A DNA stretch of 64,000 nucleotides from Saliniramus sp050485405 (lineage in GTDB: Bacteria > Pseudomonadota > Alphaproteobacteria > Rhizobiales > Beijerinckiaceae). Below, piece after piece: positions 45,087-52,982 of this stretch (position 1 is its first letter; every line of letters starts with the position of its first letter). The stretch lies in the NCBI GenBank assembly GCA_050485405.1, contig JBJHBI010000008.1, forward strand, positions 19,571-83,570. The letters run 5' to 3'. The position numbers and the translations under genes are program-made. The notes beneath the pieces were generated by a model. That model ran no database searches, had not been told where the DNA came from, and was given only the letters and a program-made list of their open reading frames with translations.

Positions 45087-46319
45087 TTACGCGACGAATC
45101 GACGGGCCTTGTTGATTGCGTCCTCCTCGAAGATCACACCGTCCGAATACAACTTGTTTATCGATTCGGTGATAGCTGAATAAACCTCTCGCTTGAGCGC
45201 GTAGACGTTATCCATCTCTTCGTGAAGAGATTCGCGAAAAGCCGTAAGCGTATTATCTGTATTGGAGGTCTGCATGTCTCCGCCTTCGGATGCTCTATCT
45301 AGTATCGTATTCAAAGTGCCATCATGTGTTCCAACATCGGTAAGGAAGCGTCGCGCTCGCCTGGAATCGCCGAGATAATCAGGAATATTTGCAACACCCA
45401 GGTTTTCCCAGTTGACGATCTTGCCGGTAACGGCGCGATATACATTTGGAACGACAAGGAATGTATCTTCTGCGAGATAGCCGACGTCGCGTATCTCGTG
45501 AGGATTCAGATTCAGGCCGCGAATGCTGATGTTCTTGTCAGTGAAGATTTCCTGTAGAACCTCGATTGCCGGCAGGCCGGATCTGTTCCCGAATCCTGAA
45601 AACCCGCCTTCGATAAGATTAAAGCCATTATAGATAGATGCAAGTGCATTCTGCAATCCAAGGCCCTTGTCATCGTGAGCGTGCACACAGAAGTTCAGAT
45701 CGGGGTAGCTGTGAACGAGATTTGCTGCGAGGACGGCCATCGTTTCCGGGTAGCAGACGCCCAGAGAATCATTGATTCTGACCGTATCGATACCGAGTGC
45801 GACCGAGGCATCGATCTGGCGTGTGATATGTGCGTAGGTTGCTTCGTCCACGCCGGATTTGAAATTGTTGATCAGGCTGACCCGAAAATGACGGAATCCG
45901 AGTTCGTGAAACTTGTGGAAGACGTGTTCGAACAATCCTTCGTCTGATTTATAATCAATCATCCCGAAGCTAATGCATACATTTTCCATCAATTCTCTGG
46001 GGAATGCCTTAAATTTATCGTAGATGGGCTCCCAGCAATTTAGTAAGAGAATGAATGCGAGTCGTGTATCTGTTTGTGGATTATCATGATTCAGTTCTTC
46101 TATAAGCTGTTGCATCAGGAGCGGATCACTTGGGGCGGATCCAAATACGATATCTCTGACGCCCGTTTTTGAGATCTTTTTAGCTAATAGCAATTTTTGA
46201 TGCGAGGGTATGGAGAAAGGACATCTTTCGGCGCCTTCACGCATTGTCTCATCGAGGAACCCTGCGAGCTCAAAATTCTCGTAGCGGGGCACATGATCTT
46301 TCGGATAATCAAGGAACAT
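45087..46319 (-). CDS. DRE-TIM metallolyase family protein (HMGL / isopropylmalate synthase-like)
   Basis: A 410-residue TIM-barrel enzyme related to 2-isopropylmalate/homocitrate synthases and HMG-CoA lyases. The DRE motif appears as LDETMREGAE (usually DTTLRDGEQ). The metal ligands appear as HAHDDKG, and a synthase/lyase loop as GFSGFGNRSGLPAIEVL. No C-terminal LeuA-type regulatory domain is present. Base composition and codon use are much more AT-rich than the surrounding genes, which suggests horizontal acquisition. GGAG is seven bases before ATG 46319. Whether it condenses acyl-CoA with a ketoacid or cleaves a C-C bond cannot be told; the altered DRE motif leaves specificity open. Confidence 0.78.
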   Translation of the reverse strand: MFLDYPKDHVPRYENFELAGFLDETMREGAERCPFSIPSHQKLLLAKKISKTGVRDIVFGSAPSDPLLMQQLIEELNHDNPQTDTRLAFILLLNCWEPIYDKFKAFPRELMENVCISFGMIDYKSDEGLFEHVFHKFHELGFRHFRVSLINNFKSGVDEATYAHITRQIDASVALGIDTVRINDSLGVCYPETMAVLAANLVHSYPDLNFCVHAHDDKGLGLQNALASIYNGFNLIEGGFSGFGNRSGLPAIEVLQEIFTDKNISIRGLNLNPHEIRDVGYLAEDTFLVVPNVYRAVTGKIVNWENLGVANIPDYLGDSRRARRFLTDVGTHDGTLNTILDRASEGGDMQTSNTDNTLTAFRESLHEEMDNVYALKREVYSAITESINKLYSDGVIFEEDAINKARRFVA

Positions 46320-46573
46320 ATTTATCTCCGTATTCGCGTTTACACAATCTAAGACTGCATTTCGGGGCGACTCGGTCAGTATGCTGCGATGCACATATTT
46401 CTGACGCGGTGCACAAAAGTTGGTCGTGCCCGAGCTGTCGGTTCGAACGGGCGCCGCCAATCAACAGCCGCACGCGGCTTCGCGTCCGCTTGCATTTGTC
46501 CGCCTGATCCGCCACTTCATCCTCGATCATGCGGTACGCGAGCGCGGCTGCGGGATGAGGCGAGGGTGATCGG

Positions 46574-47647
46574 ATGAATGGTGATGCGGGTTACGATGCG
46601 CGCGGGGAGGGCTCCGCGCCGATCGAGACGGATGCGGTGATCATCGGGGCGGGGCCGGTGGGGCTCTTCGCCGTGTTCCAGCTCGGCCTGCTCGATATCG
46701 ACGCGCATGTGATCGACATCCTGCCCAAGGTCGGCGGTCAATGCGCCGAGCTCTATCCCGAGAAGCCGATCTACGACATTCCCGCCTATCCGGTCGTCAC
46801 CGGACAGGGCCTGATCGACAATCTGATGCAGCAGATCGCACCCTTCGACCCGGTATTCCATCTCGGCGAGATGGTCAGCGGCGTCACGCAGACCGGCAGC
46901 GCCGAGGCGCCGTCGTTCCGGGTCGAGACCGATGCGGGGAAGGTGTTTCACTGCAAGGCCGTGGTGATCGCCGCAGGTGGCGGTTCGTTCGTGCCGCGCA
47001 AGCCGCCGGTGCCGAAGATCGCCGAATACGAGGATGTGAGCGTGTTCTACGCGGTGCGCGAGATCGAGCGGTTTCGCGGGCGCAACGTGCTCATCGTCGG
47101 TGGTGGCGATTCGGCTCTCGACTGGGCGATCAACCTGCAGCCGGTCGCCTCACGTATCGCCCTGATGCACCGCCGTGACGCCTTCCGCGCCGCACCCGAC
47201 AGCGTCAATAAAATGCGCGCGCTCGTGGAAACCGGGGCGATGGATTTCCATCTCGGCCAGATCACCGGGCTGAAGGGGGAGGCGCCCGCTCTCGAGGCGG
47301 TCCTCGCGCGCAGCGACGACGGCACGAGTTTCGAGATCCCCTGCGACACGCTGCTGCCGTTCTTCGGCCTGTCGATGAAGCTCGGCCCCATCGCCGATTG
47401 GGGGCTCGATCTCGCCGCGCAGCTGATCCCGGTCGATACGGAGAAATTCGAGACCTCGACGCCGGGCATCTTCGCCATTGGCGACATCAACACCTATCCT
47501 GGAAAGCTGAAGCTGATCCTCTCCGGCTTCCACGAAGGCGCGCTCGCGGCGCAGAAGGTTCACCGCTACGTCCATCCGGACAAGCGGCTCACCTTCGAGC
47601 ACTCGACGTCGTCACCGAGCCTGCACAAGAAGCTCGGCGTGGCCTGA
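46574..47647 (+). CDS. Ferredoxin--NADP reductase, thioredoxin-reductase-like type
   Basis: A 357-residue FAD/NADPH enzyme. FAD binding is VIIGAGPVGLFAVFQLGLL. The loop KVGGQCAELYPEKPIYDIPAYP is typical of the TrxR-like ferredoxin/flavodoxin NADP reductases and lacks the CxxC of thioredoxin reductase. NADPH binding is VLIVGGGDSALDWAINL, and the second FAD motif is IFAIGDINTYPGKLKLILSGFHE. It would supply electrons to ferredoxin or iron-siderophore reduction. Two neighbouring ATG/GTG choices are possible; ATG 46574 is used. Confidence 0.92.
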   Translation: MNGDAGYDARGEGSAPIETDAVIIGAGPVGLFAVFQLGLLDIDAHVIDILPKVGGQCAELYPEKPIYDIPAYPVVTGQGLIDNLMQQIAPFDPVFHLGEMVSGVTQTGSAEAPSFRVETDAGKVFHCKAVVIAAGGGSFVPRKPPVPKIAEYEDVSVFYAVREIERFRGRNVLIVGGGDSALDWAINLQPVASRIALMHRRDAFRAAPDSVNKMRALVETGAMDFHLGQITGLKGEAPALEAVLARSDDGTSFEIPCDTLLPFFGLSMKLGPIADWGLDLAAQLIPVDTEKFETSTPGIFAIGDINTYPGKLKLILSGFHEGALAAQKVHRYVHPDKRLTFEHSTSSPSLHKKLGVA

Positions 47648-47652
47648 GCCGG

Positions 47653-49125
47653 TCACGCGGCCTCTTCCTCGAGGCCGTATTCCTTGAGTTTGCGGTAGAG
47701 CGTCGAACGACCGATCCCGAGGCGGCGCGAGACCTCCGACATATGGCCGCGATAGTGGCGCAAAGCGAAGCGGATGATCTCCGCCTCGATCTCGTCGAGC
47801 GTCTTGATGTCGCCGTCCTCGTCGACCAGCGAGAGCGCGTTGGGGTCGCGCATCTCGACGCGCACGATCTCCCGCGCCGGCGCCTCCGCCGTACCGGTCT
47901 CGGCGAAGACGGGGGCGGGCGGGATCTCGACGCCGTAGCCGTCCATCTGGGCGGCGATCTGGGGAAATTCCGAGACGCTGAGTTCGTCGCCGTCGCAGAG
48001 CACGACGGCGCGGAACATGGCGTTTTCGAGCTGGCGCACGTTGCCGGGCCAGGAATAGTTCTGCAACAGCTCCATCGCCTGCGGCGCCACCCGGCGGATA
48101 CGCTTTCCTTCCTCTGCGGCAAAGCGCACGACGAAGCCTGCGGCGAGTTCGGGAATATCCTCGCGGCGGTTGCGCAAGGGGGGCAGGGTCATCGGGAAGA
48201 CGTTGAGGCGGTAGTACAGATCCTCGCGGAAGCGCCCCTGCTTGACCTGATCGAGCAGGCTTTTGTTGGTCGCCGAGATCAGCCGGATATCGACGCGCAC
48301 GCTCTTCTTGCCGCCGACGGGATCGACCTCGCCTTCCTGGATCGCGCGCAGGAGCTTGACTTGCGCGTCGAGTGGCAATTCGCCGATCTCGTCGAGAAAC
48401 AGCGTCCCCCCGCTCGCCTCGACGAACTTGCCGACATGCTTTTCGGTAGCGCCGGTAAAGGCCCCTTTCTCGTGGCCGAACAGGGTCGATTCCACCAGAT
48501 TCTCGGGGATCGCGCCGCAATTCACCGTGACGAACGGCTTGCCCTTGCGGTCGCTCGACCCCTGGATGGCGCGGGCCAGAACCTCTTTTCCGACGCCGGA
48601 TTCGCCTTCGATCAGGATCGGGATGTTGGATTTCGCGGCGCGCTCGGCCAGGCGGATGACGCGGCCCATCTCGGTGCTGCGCGAGGCCAGATCCTTGAAG
48701 GTGAGTGTGCCGGAGGCGCGCCGGCGCATGCGCCGGATCTCGTCTTCGAGCACGTCCACGCGCAGGGCGTTCTGGAGCGATACTTCGAGCCGCTCGGCAC
48801 CGACGGGCTTCACCACAAAATCGATCGCGCCCGCGCGCATGGCCGAGACGACGGTGTCGATCGAGCCATGGGCGGTCTGCACGATGACGGGGACCTCGCT
48901 GCCCCCCGCGCGCATGCGCTCGAGCATGCCGATACCGTCGAGATCGGGCATGACGAGATCGAGCACCACCACCTTGATGCGTCCGCCATCCTCCGCCGCG
49001 AGCAGATTCAGCCCCTCATCGGCGCTCGACGCGACGAGCGGGTCATAGCCGAAGCGGCGAATCATCGCTTCCAGCAGGCGGCGCTGGACGGGATCGTCGT
49101 CGACGATCAGGACGGTTGTTGCCAT
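47653..49125 (-). CDS. Sigma-54-dependent response regulator
   Basis: A 490-residue NtrC-family activator. The receiver domain (1-120) has phospho-acceptor Asp56 in VVVLDLVMPDLDG. The AAA+ domain (about 145-385) has Walker A GESGVGKE, GAFTGA for sigma-54 contact, and Walker B GGTLFLDEIGELP. A long linker and a Fis-type helix-turn-helix at the C-terminus (LRHYRGHMSEVSRRLGIGRSTLYRKLKEYGL) follow. No sensor kinase gene is adjacent, so it is an orphan whose targets are unknown. GGAG is about five to six bases before ATG 49125. It converges with the ferredoxin-NADP reductase gene. Confidence 0.93.
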   Translation of the reverse strand: MATTVLIVDDDPVQRRLLEAMIRRFGYDPLVASSADEGLNLLAAEDGGRIKVVVLDLVMPDLDGIGMLERMRAGGSEVPVIVQTAHGSIDTVVSAMRAGAIDFVVKPVGAERLEVSLQNALRVDVLEDEIRRMRRRASGTLTFKDLASRSTEMGRVIRLAERAAKSNIPILIEGESGVGKEVLARAIQGSSDRKGKPFVTVNCGAIPENLVESTLFGHEKGAFTGATEKHVGKFVEASGGTLFLDEIGELPLDAQVKLLRAIQEGEVDPVGGKKSVRVDIRLISATNKSLLDQVKQGRFREDLYYRLNVFPMTLPPLRNRREDIPELAAGFVVRFAAEEGKRIRRVAPQAMELLQNYSWPGNVRQLENAMFRAVVLCDGDELSVSEFPQIAAQMDGYGVEIPPAPVFAETGTAEAPAREIVRVEMRDPNALSLVDEDGDIKTLDEIEAEIIRFALRHYRGHMSEVSRRLGIGRSTLYRKLKEYGLEEEAA

Positions 49126-49361
49126 GTTGTCTCCGAGTTCTGCCCGATCAGGCCGGCGTGCCGTCGAAATGCCGGCATACGCGCGTATCTGTATCGTTTC
49201 GGGGCAATTTGCGGCAGGAAAGTAAATCGGTTCTTAACAGCGCGGGCAGATTGCCGCGCATGATGGCTTGTGGTGTCTCGTATCGGTATGCTGCGTTAAG
49301 CCTTGGTAAAGTGAATTGTCGACGATTCGGCCTCGCCCGACCGACGCCACCGGAGCCCTGA

Positions 49362-50120
49362 ATGCGCGATATGCTGTTCGGCCTGATCGCAAGACGTGAC
49401 GCCCGCGCGGATCCCGATCACGTCGCGATCGCCCATCGCGAGACTTCCTACGAGGTCCGGCTCAAGCGTTCGCCGCGCGCGCGCCGGATCAGCCTGCGTG
49501 TCAGCCAGGCGAGCGGAGAGGTCGTGCTGACGGTGCCCGAGGGCGCCTCCCTCGACAAGGCGCTCGCCTTCGCCCGTGCGCATGGCGGCTGGATCGCGAG
49601 CCGGGTCGCACGGTTGCCCGAGCGCGTCGCGCTGGATCACGGGGCGCTGGTTCCGTTGCGTGATGTGCCACATCGCATCGTCCACTGGTCGCGGGTGCGC
49701 GGACCCACGCGCGCGACGCAGGACGCAGCCGGGGAGGCGATCATCGCGGTGTCCGGAGAGCCCGAATTCGTGGGCAAGCGCGTGCGGGAATTCCTGCAAC
49801 GCGAGGCGCGGCGCGATCTGACCGAGGCGGTGACGCGCTACACGGCGGCGATCGGGCGTCCGGCGCGGCGGATCACCTTGCGGGACACGCGCTCGCGCTG
49901 GGGATCATGCACGGCGCGCGGCGATCTGTCGTTCTCGTGGCGGCTGATCCTCGCCCCGGCGATGGTGCTCGATTATCTCGCCGCGCACGAGGTGGCGCAT
50001 CTCGCGGAGATGAACCATTCGGCGCGCTACTGGGCCATCCTGCGCGACATCTGCCCCCATACCGACGCTGCGGAAGCCTGGCTCAAGCGCCATGGCGGCG
50101 GGCTGCACCGCTACGGCTGA
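49362..50120 (+). CDS. M48/YgjP-like zinc metallopeptidase (DUF45)
   Basis: A 252-residue protein with the WLM/DUF45 fold. KRSPRARRISLRVSQ begins the family region. WGSCTARGDLSFSWRLILAPAMVLDYLAAHEVAHLAEMNHSARYW carries the HExxH zinc motif plus the downstream conserved MNHSxxYW. No signal peptide, so cytoplasmic. The cellular substrate of this family is not established. GGAG lies about six bases before ATG 49362. Confidence 0.88.
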   Translation: MRDMLFGLIARRDARADPDHVAIAHRETSYEVRLKRSPRARRISLRVSQASGEVVLTVPEGASLDKALAFARAHGGWIASRVARLPERVALDHGALVPLRDVPHRIVHWSRVRGPTRATQDAAGEAIIAVSGEPEFVGKRVREFLQREARRDLTEAVTRYTAAIGRPARRITLRDTRSRWGSCTARGDLSFSWRLILAPAMVLDYLAAHEVAHLAEMNHSARYWAILRDICPHTDAAEAWLKRHGGGLHRYG

Positions 50121-50365
50121 ACCCCGTCACCGGGCGATCCACCGATCCGGCGCCGCAGACGCGCTGCGGCGTGATGCGCGGCGAGGCGTTGCCGGGCGAG
50201 GCTCACCGGCGATTGCCGCCGCTCGTCGATGCAGGCGCGGATCTCGTCGATGGCGGCATTGACGCTGTGCGTCAGGCCGCTCTGGCGCGGCGCAACCGGC
50301 GCGGGCCGTGCGGAAGCCGTCGGTTCGGGAGCAGAATATGCAGGCTGGTTCGTCATAAGCGTCAC
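50111..50365 (-). CDS. Small hypothetical protein (uncertain)
   Basis: An 84-residue open frame with an Ala/Pro-rich N-terminus and a plausible helical C-terminus (SVNAAIDEIRACIDERRQSPVSLARQRLAAHHAAARLRRRIG). Its last ten bases overlap the end of the convergent metallopeptidase gene. A competing 81-residue frame covers almost the same bases but is arginine-rich and unconvincing. There is no clear ribosome-binding site. Real or not is about even. Confidence 0.4.
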   Translation of the reverse strand: MTLMTNQPAYSAPEPTASARPAPVAPRQSGLTHSVNAAIDEIRACIDERRQSPVSLARQRLAAHHAAARLRRRIGGSPGDGVQP

Positions 50366-50580
50366 CGATCATTGATCCCGCTTCATCCGTCGCGAAGCAT
50401 GCGATCGCGCCGGATAGGCTGTAATTCGGGCTGAATCGTGATGATGATCGTGCGACAACAAGGTAATCATTAACTTAAGATTGTATCGTGCCTGTGTTGC
50501 GTGAATGAAGGTTTTGGGGGTGGCGTATGCATTTTCGGCACCGGGCACAAAAAACAGGCAGCTATGCTGACCTTTTCACC

Positions 50581-50609
50581 TTGGCTAAGAGGCAGGCAAC
50601 GGCTACCTT
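50581..50609 (+). promoter_or_regulatory. Predicted promoter of the sRNA
   Basis: TTGGCT (50581-50586), a 17-base spacer and TACCTT (50604-50609) sit at the right distance before the structured transcript that ends at the terminator near 50706. The start is predicted near 50616. Confidence 0.45.
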
Positions 50610-50615
50610 ATTGCA

Positions 50616-50710
50616 GTGCGGTAACGCGACGGCGTCGCGGTACTCATCGCCCTCCTTGGGCGTTTCCTCCCTAGACTTGGGCCGCTCTCCGGAGCGGCCC
50701 TTTTTTCTTT
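50616..50710 (+). ncRNA. Candidate trans-acting small RNA with anti-Shine-Dalgarno motifs
   Basis: About 95 nt, with a sigma-70-like promoter in front and a strong terminator at the end. Three hairpins can form: CGCGAC/GTCGCG (50625-50639); CGCCC/GGGCG with loop TCCTT (50648-50662), which displays CCTCC; and the terminator (50679-50700). The single-stranded stretch between the last two has a second CCTCC (50666-50670). Loop-exposed CCUCC motifs are a hallmark of alphaproteobacterial sRNAs that mask ribosome-binding sites (alpha-r14-type and 'cuckoo' RNAs). I cannot assign an Rfam family. The overlapping reading frame at 50527-50778 is not protein-like. Confidence 0.6.
50679..50706 (+). terminator. 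Rho-independent terminator of the sRNA
   Basis: GGGCCGCTC (50679-50687) and GAGCGGCCC (50692-50700) form a perfect 9-bp stem with loop TCCG, directly followed by six T residues. Confidence 0.88.
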
Positions 50711-50837
50711 CGGGCCGGGACGGGCATAGTCAATCCAGGTGGATGTTCGCCAAGGGGCGACCACTGCGAGCGAAGTGACGCGCGACAGCGAAAATCCCCG
50801 TGCTCGACGGCGTGCTCGATCCTGTCGCGCCCTGAAG

Positions 50838-50977
50838 CCCTCTCTCTTTCTCCGCGGTGGGAGAGGGGAGATACGATCTGTATCGACCGTTCAACTCGGC
50901 CGGGTATCGCTCCTGGCAGGTAGGCCAGCCCTCGATGAAGCGCACGCCGCGGAGAGGGGTTGGGGGTGAGGGGCGTA
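50838..50977. repeat. Dispersed palindromic repeats (two elements)
   Basis: A hairpin element in inverted orientation (CCTCTCTC ... GGAGAGGGG, 50838-50871) is followed by a shortened direct copy at 50941-50977 (GCGCACGCCGCGGAGAGG then TTGGGGGTGAGGGG). The second lacks the left hairpin arm that the complete copy at 51150-51217 has. They lie in the gene-free stretch 50711-51245. Confidence 0.75.
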
Positions 50978-51041
50978 TCAGAAAATGGCACGGCGCAAAA
51001 TGAAGGGCGCGACCCTCATCGACGGTGAAGATCTTTCTGCG

Positions 51042-51226
51042 CCGCCCCTCACCCCCGACCCCTCTCCACGGGGGGGGAGGGGGGCGCGCAGCATCGCCCA
51101 CCCACACACACCGGATACCGTTCGTGGCAGGAAACGCTCGCCCTTCATGAAGCGCACGCCCGGACTCCCCTCTCCCGCCGCGGAGAGGGGTTGGGGGTGA
51201 GGGGCGTATCAGGATAGGGCACGGCG
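51042..51226. repeat. Dispersed palindromic repeats (complete reference copy)
   Basis: 51042-51096 is an inverted, diverged copy (CGCCCCTCACCCCC...). 51146-51226 is the fullest copy, with CCCCTCTCC (51167-51175) pairing with GGAGAGGGG (51182-51190), then TTGGGGGTGAGGGGCGTA. Bases 51165-51217 match the reverse complement of 58463-58515 with one difference in 53 by hand count. A flanking ATGAAGCGCACGCC segment is shared with copies at 50937 and 53012. Confidence 0.8.
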
Positions 51227-51245
51227 TGCGATGGCGGTGGTGCGC

Positions 51246-51581
51246 TCAGCGCATCGCCTCGATCAGCTTGAGCAGCCGGGCGAGGGATTCGTTGTTGAGG
51301 TCGGCGGTCTTGCGTTGCAGCTGATCCATCAGACGCCCGCGCTCGCCGTCGAGCTGCATCGCGTCGAAGCGGTCGAACAGGGCTTCTGGCGGGATGTCGA
51401 GGATGCGGGCGAGGGATTCGATCGTCAGGAAAGACGGCGCCGCCTTGCCGCGCTCCAGCTTGCTGATCATGTCCGACGACAGCCCGACACGCTCCGCCAG
51501 CCCGCCCTGCGTCAGGCCGGCAGCATCTCGATGATGGCGCAGATTGGCGCCGAAGCGCGAAGCGAGGGACAAGCCGGTCAT
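51246..51581 (-). CDS. XRE-family helix-turn-helix regulator
   Basis: A 111-residue Cro/CI-type DNA-binding protein. The HTH is RHHRDAAGLTQGGLAERVGLSSDMISKLERGKAAPS (about 14-50). A helical C-terminus (RGRLMDQLQRKTADLNNESLARLLKLIEAM) probably dimerises. ATG 51581 lies four bases after the stop of the upstream ribbon-helix-helix gene, so it is the last gene of a four-gene operon made only of DNA-binding proteins. The longer open frame to 51686 is rejected because it overlaps that gene. Confidence 0.8.
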   Translation of the reverse strand: MTGLSLASRFGANLRHHRDAAGLTQGGLAERVGLSSDMISKLERGKAAPSFLTIESLARILDIPPEALFDRFDAMQLDGERGRLMDQLQRKTADLNNESLARLLKLIEAMR

Positions 51582-51585
51582 CCCA

Positions 51586-51789
51586 TTATTGCTCCGCCCG
51601 CCCGGTTCGACCCCGTTGCGATTCGAGCCATTCGAGGATCGCCCGGCGTACCAGCTTCGAGCGCGTTTCCCCGTCACGCGCAGCAATCGCCTCGAGCGCG
51701 TCGATAGCCTCCTGCGGAATGCGCGCGCTGATCAGCGGATCGCGCCCGGTGGCCGGGCGACCACGCTTCTTCGCCGGCGCATCAGCCAT
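51586..51789 (-). CDS. Ribbon-helix-helix (CopG-like) protein B2
   Basis: A 67-residue basic protein. KKRGRPATGRDPLISARIP supplies a basic arm and beta strand; QEAIDALEAIAARDGETRSKLVRRAILEWLES gives the two helices, with the conserved Ser/Arg turn. It overlaps the end of gene B1 by eight bases, so translation is coupled. The C-terminal part of the gene at 52031 is similar to it. Confidence 0.7.
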   Translation of the reverse strand: MADAPAKKRGRPATGRDPLISARIPQEAIDALEAIAARDGETRSKLVRRAILEWLESQRGRTGRAEQ

Positions 51790-51985
51790 CGCCTTCTCCC
51801 GACAGCGCGCGATCCAGAAGACGGCGGATCGCCTCGGGGCGCGAGGGGCGCGGCTCCGGCTGCGTGGCGATCCAGGCGTCGAGGCGCGCAAGTTCAGCCG
51901 GCGGCAGGCGCAGGTGAATTGACTGTGCATCGACCCGAGGCCGCCCCCGGCCTCTCTTCTCTGTGCTCAAAATGGAATTGAGCAT
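51782..51985 (-). CDS. Ribbon-helix-helix-like protein B1
   Basis: A 67-residue protein: GRGRPRVDAQSIHLRLPPAELARLDAWIA, then QPEPRPSRPEAIRRLLDRAL. It is strongly similar to the N-terminal part of the protein at 52031 (shared LRLPxAELxRLDAWIAxQPEPRPxR). A GGGAA lies five bases before ATG 51985. Probably a DNA-binding regulator or antitoxin-like protein; no toxin partner is adjacent. Confidence 0.7.
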   Translation of the reverse strand: MLNSILSTEKRGRGRPRVDAQSIHLRLPPAELARLDAWIATQPEPRPSRPEAIRRLLDRALSGEGDG

Positions 51986-52030
51986 CGTATTCCCGTGCGC
52001 TTTGACTGACGGCGGGCGCAGCGCAAACGT

Positions 52031-52480
52031 TCAGCGCCCGCGCTCGCGCACATACTCCTCGACGATCCTTCGGATCAGTTGCGGCCTCGTGGGGAGGTCC
52101 GGCCTTTCGCGACGCAGGACGTCCAGCGCGGCGATCGTCTCCGCCGACAGACGCACGTTCACCGGCATCGTGTCGACCGATGGCCTGCCTTTTTTTGATT
52201 TCGTGGTGTCATTAATTAGGCCAGCGTGCTTTTTGTCTTGAGCGCCGGCGACCAGCCGGGCGAGCGCCGGCTCCGCGCCATCTGCCGACCCGGGTTGCGC
52301 CTCGGAATCATTCTCCAGAAAATGGCGTATGGCGTCTTGGCGTGTCGGTCGCGGTTCGGGCTGCGCTGCTATCCACGCGTCGAGGCGTTCCAGTTCGGCC
52401 CGCGGCAATCGCAGGCGGATTGGCTCCGAATCAATCCTGGGTCTCCCTCGCGGCCTCTTTTGAGTATCTTTTGTTGACAT
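52031..52480 (-). CDS. Protein with two ribbon-helix-helix-like segments (fused B1+B2)
   Basis: A 149-residue protein. Residues 8-55 (RPRGRPRIDSEPIRLRLPRAELERLDAWIA) resemble gene B1. After a linker rich in Ala, Gly and Asp, residues about 95-148 (KSKKGRPSVDTMPVNVRL, then TRPQLIRRIVEEYVRE) resemble gene B2. Two DNA-binding arms in one chain suggest an intramolecular dimer-like unit. It is the first gene of the minus-strand operon and is divergent from the 52570 gene pair across a 90-base AT-rich gap. Confidence 0.72.
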   Translation of the reverse strand: MSTKDTQKRPRGRPRIDSEPIRLRLPRAELERLDAWIAAQPEPRPTRQDAIRHFLENDSEAQPGSADGAEPALARLVAGAQDKKHAGLINDTTKSKKGRPSVDTMPVNVRLSAETIAALDVLRRERPDLPTRPQLIRRIVEEYVRERGR

Positions 52481-52569
52481 GCTAATCTCATTTTCGTACT
52501 CATAAAATCGACGGCAAGCAAGGCGGCAACCTTGCCTGCCGTCTGACCAGTCCGGAAAGGAGCTCCGTC

Positions 52570-52632
52570 ATGGCTGACACCTTGGATAGCAAACCCGCCC
52601 GCCGGGCGAAAGCCGCGAGGGCCGGGCGATGA
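52570..52632 (+). CDS. 20-residue leader ORF coupled to the next gene
   Basis: A 21-codon frame (MADTLDSKPARRAKAARAGR, then TGA). AAGGAG lies seven bases before its ATG, the best ribosome-binding site in the neighbourhood. Its stop overlaps the start of the next gene as ATGA, so ribosomes finishing it would begin the 103-residue protein. It may be a functional peptide (it is basic) or serve only to drive coupled translation. Confidence 0.5.
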   Translation: MADTLDSKPARRAKAARAGR

Positions 52633-52940
52633 GCGGGGTGAGCCGCTCCGATCTCGACTGGATCCGCGAGACATTGGCCGATTGCACGCCGCAGGAGGTT
52701 GCCCGCGTCAAGGCGGTCATCGCCGAGGCCTGCGGCAAGCCGCCCCCCGCCGCGCCGACGCTGCTCGCCATCCGCGACGATCTCGCCGACGCCCGCGCCA
52801 TCCTCCACGCCCTCGACCTCGCCCTCTTCGCCATGCCCACCCCCGACCGCGACGCCCTGCGCACCGTCTCGGACATCGCCATGGGCAGGATCGCGGGGAT
52901 CATCGGGCAGGTGGATCTGTTGCGCGGCGAGGCCGCCTGA
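52629..52940 (+). CDS. Hypothetical helical protein
   Basis: A 103-residue soluble protein, nearly all helix (SDLDWIRETLADCTPQEVARVKAVIAEACG; DDLADARAILHALDLALFAM; SDIAMGRIAGIIGQVDLLRGEAA). No family recognised. It has no ribosome-binding site of its own and depends on the upstream 20-codon ORF. Codon usage (GC-rich third positions) supports a real gene. Confidence 0.6.
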   Translation: MSGVSRSDLDWIRETLADCTPQEVARVKAVIAEACGKPPPAAPTLLAIRDDLADARAILHALDLALFAMPTPDRDALRTVSDIAMGRIAGIIGQVDLLRGEAA

Positions 52941-52982
52941 TCGACGTCGCGCCCGCATTTTCGCGGGTCACCCCACCCCTAC

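Noticed and set aside
50527..50778. 83-residue plus-strand frame over the sRNA region
   Set aside because: It runs through the promoter, three hairpins and terminator of the candidate sRNA, and its product has no protein-like features or ribosome-binding site.
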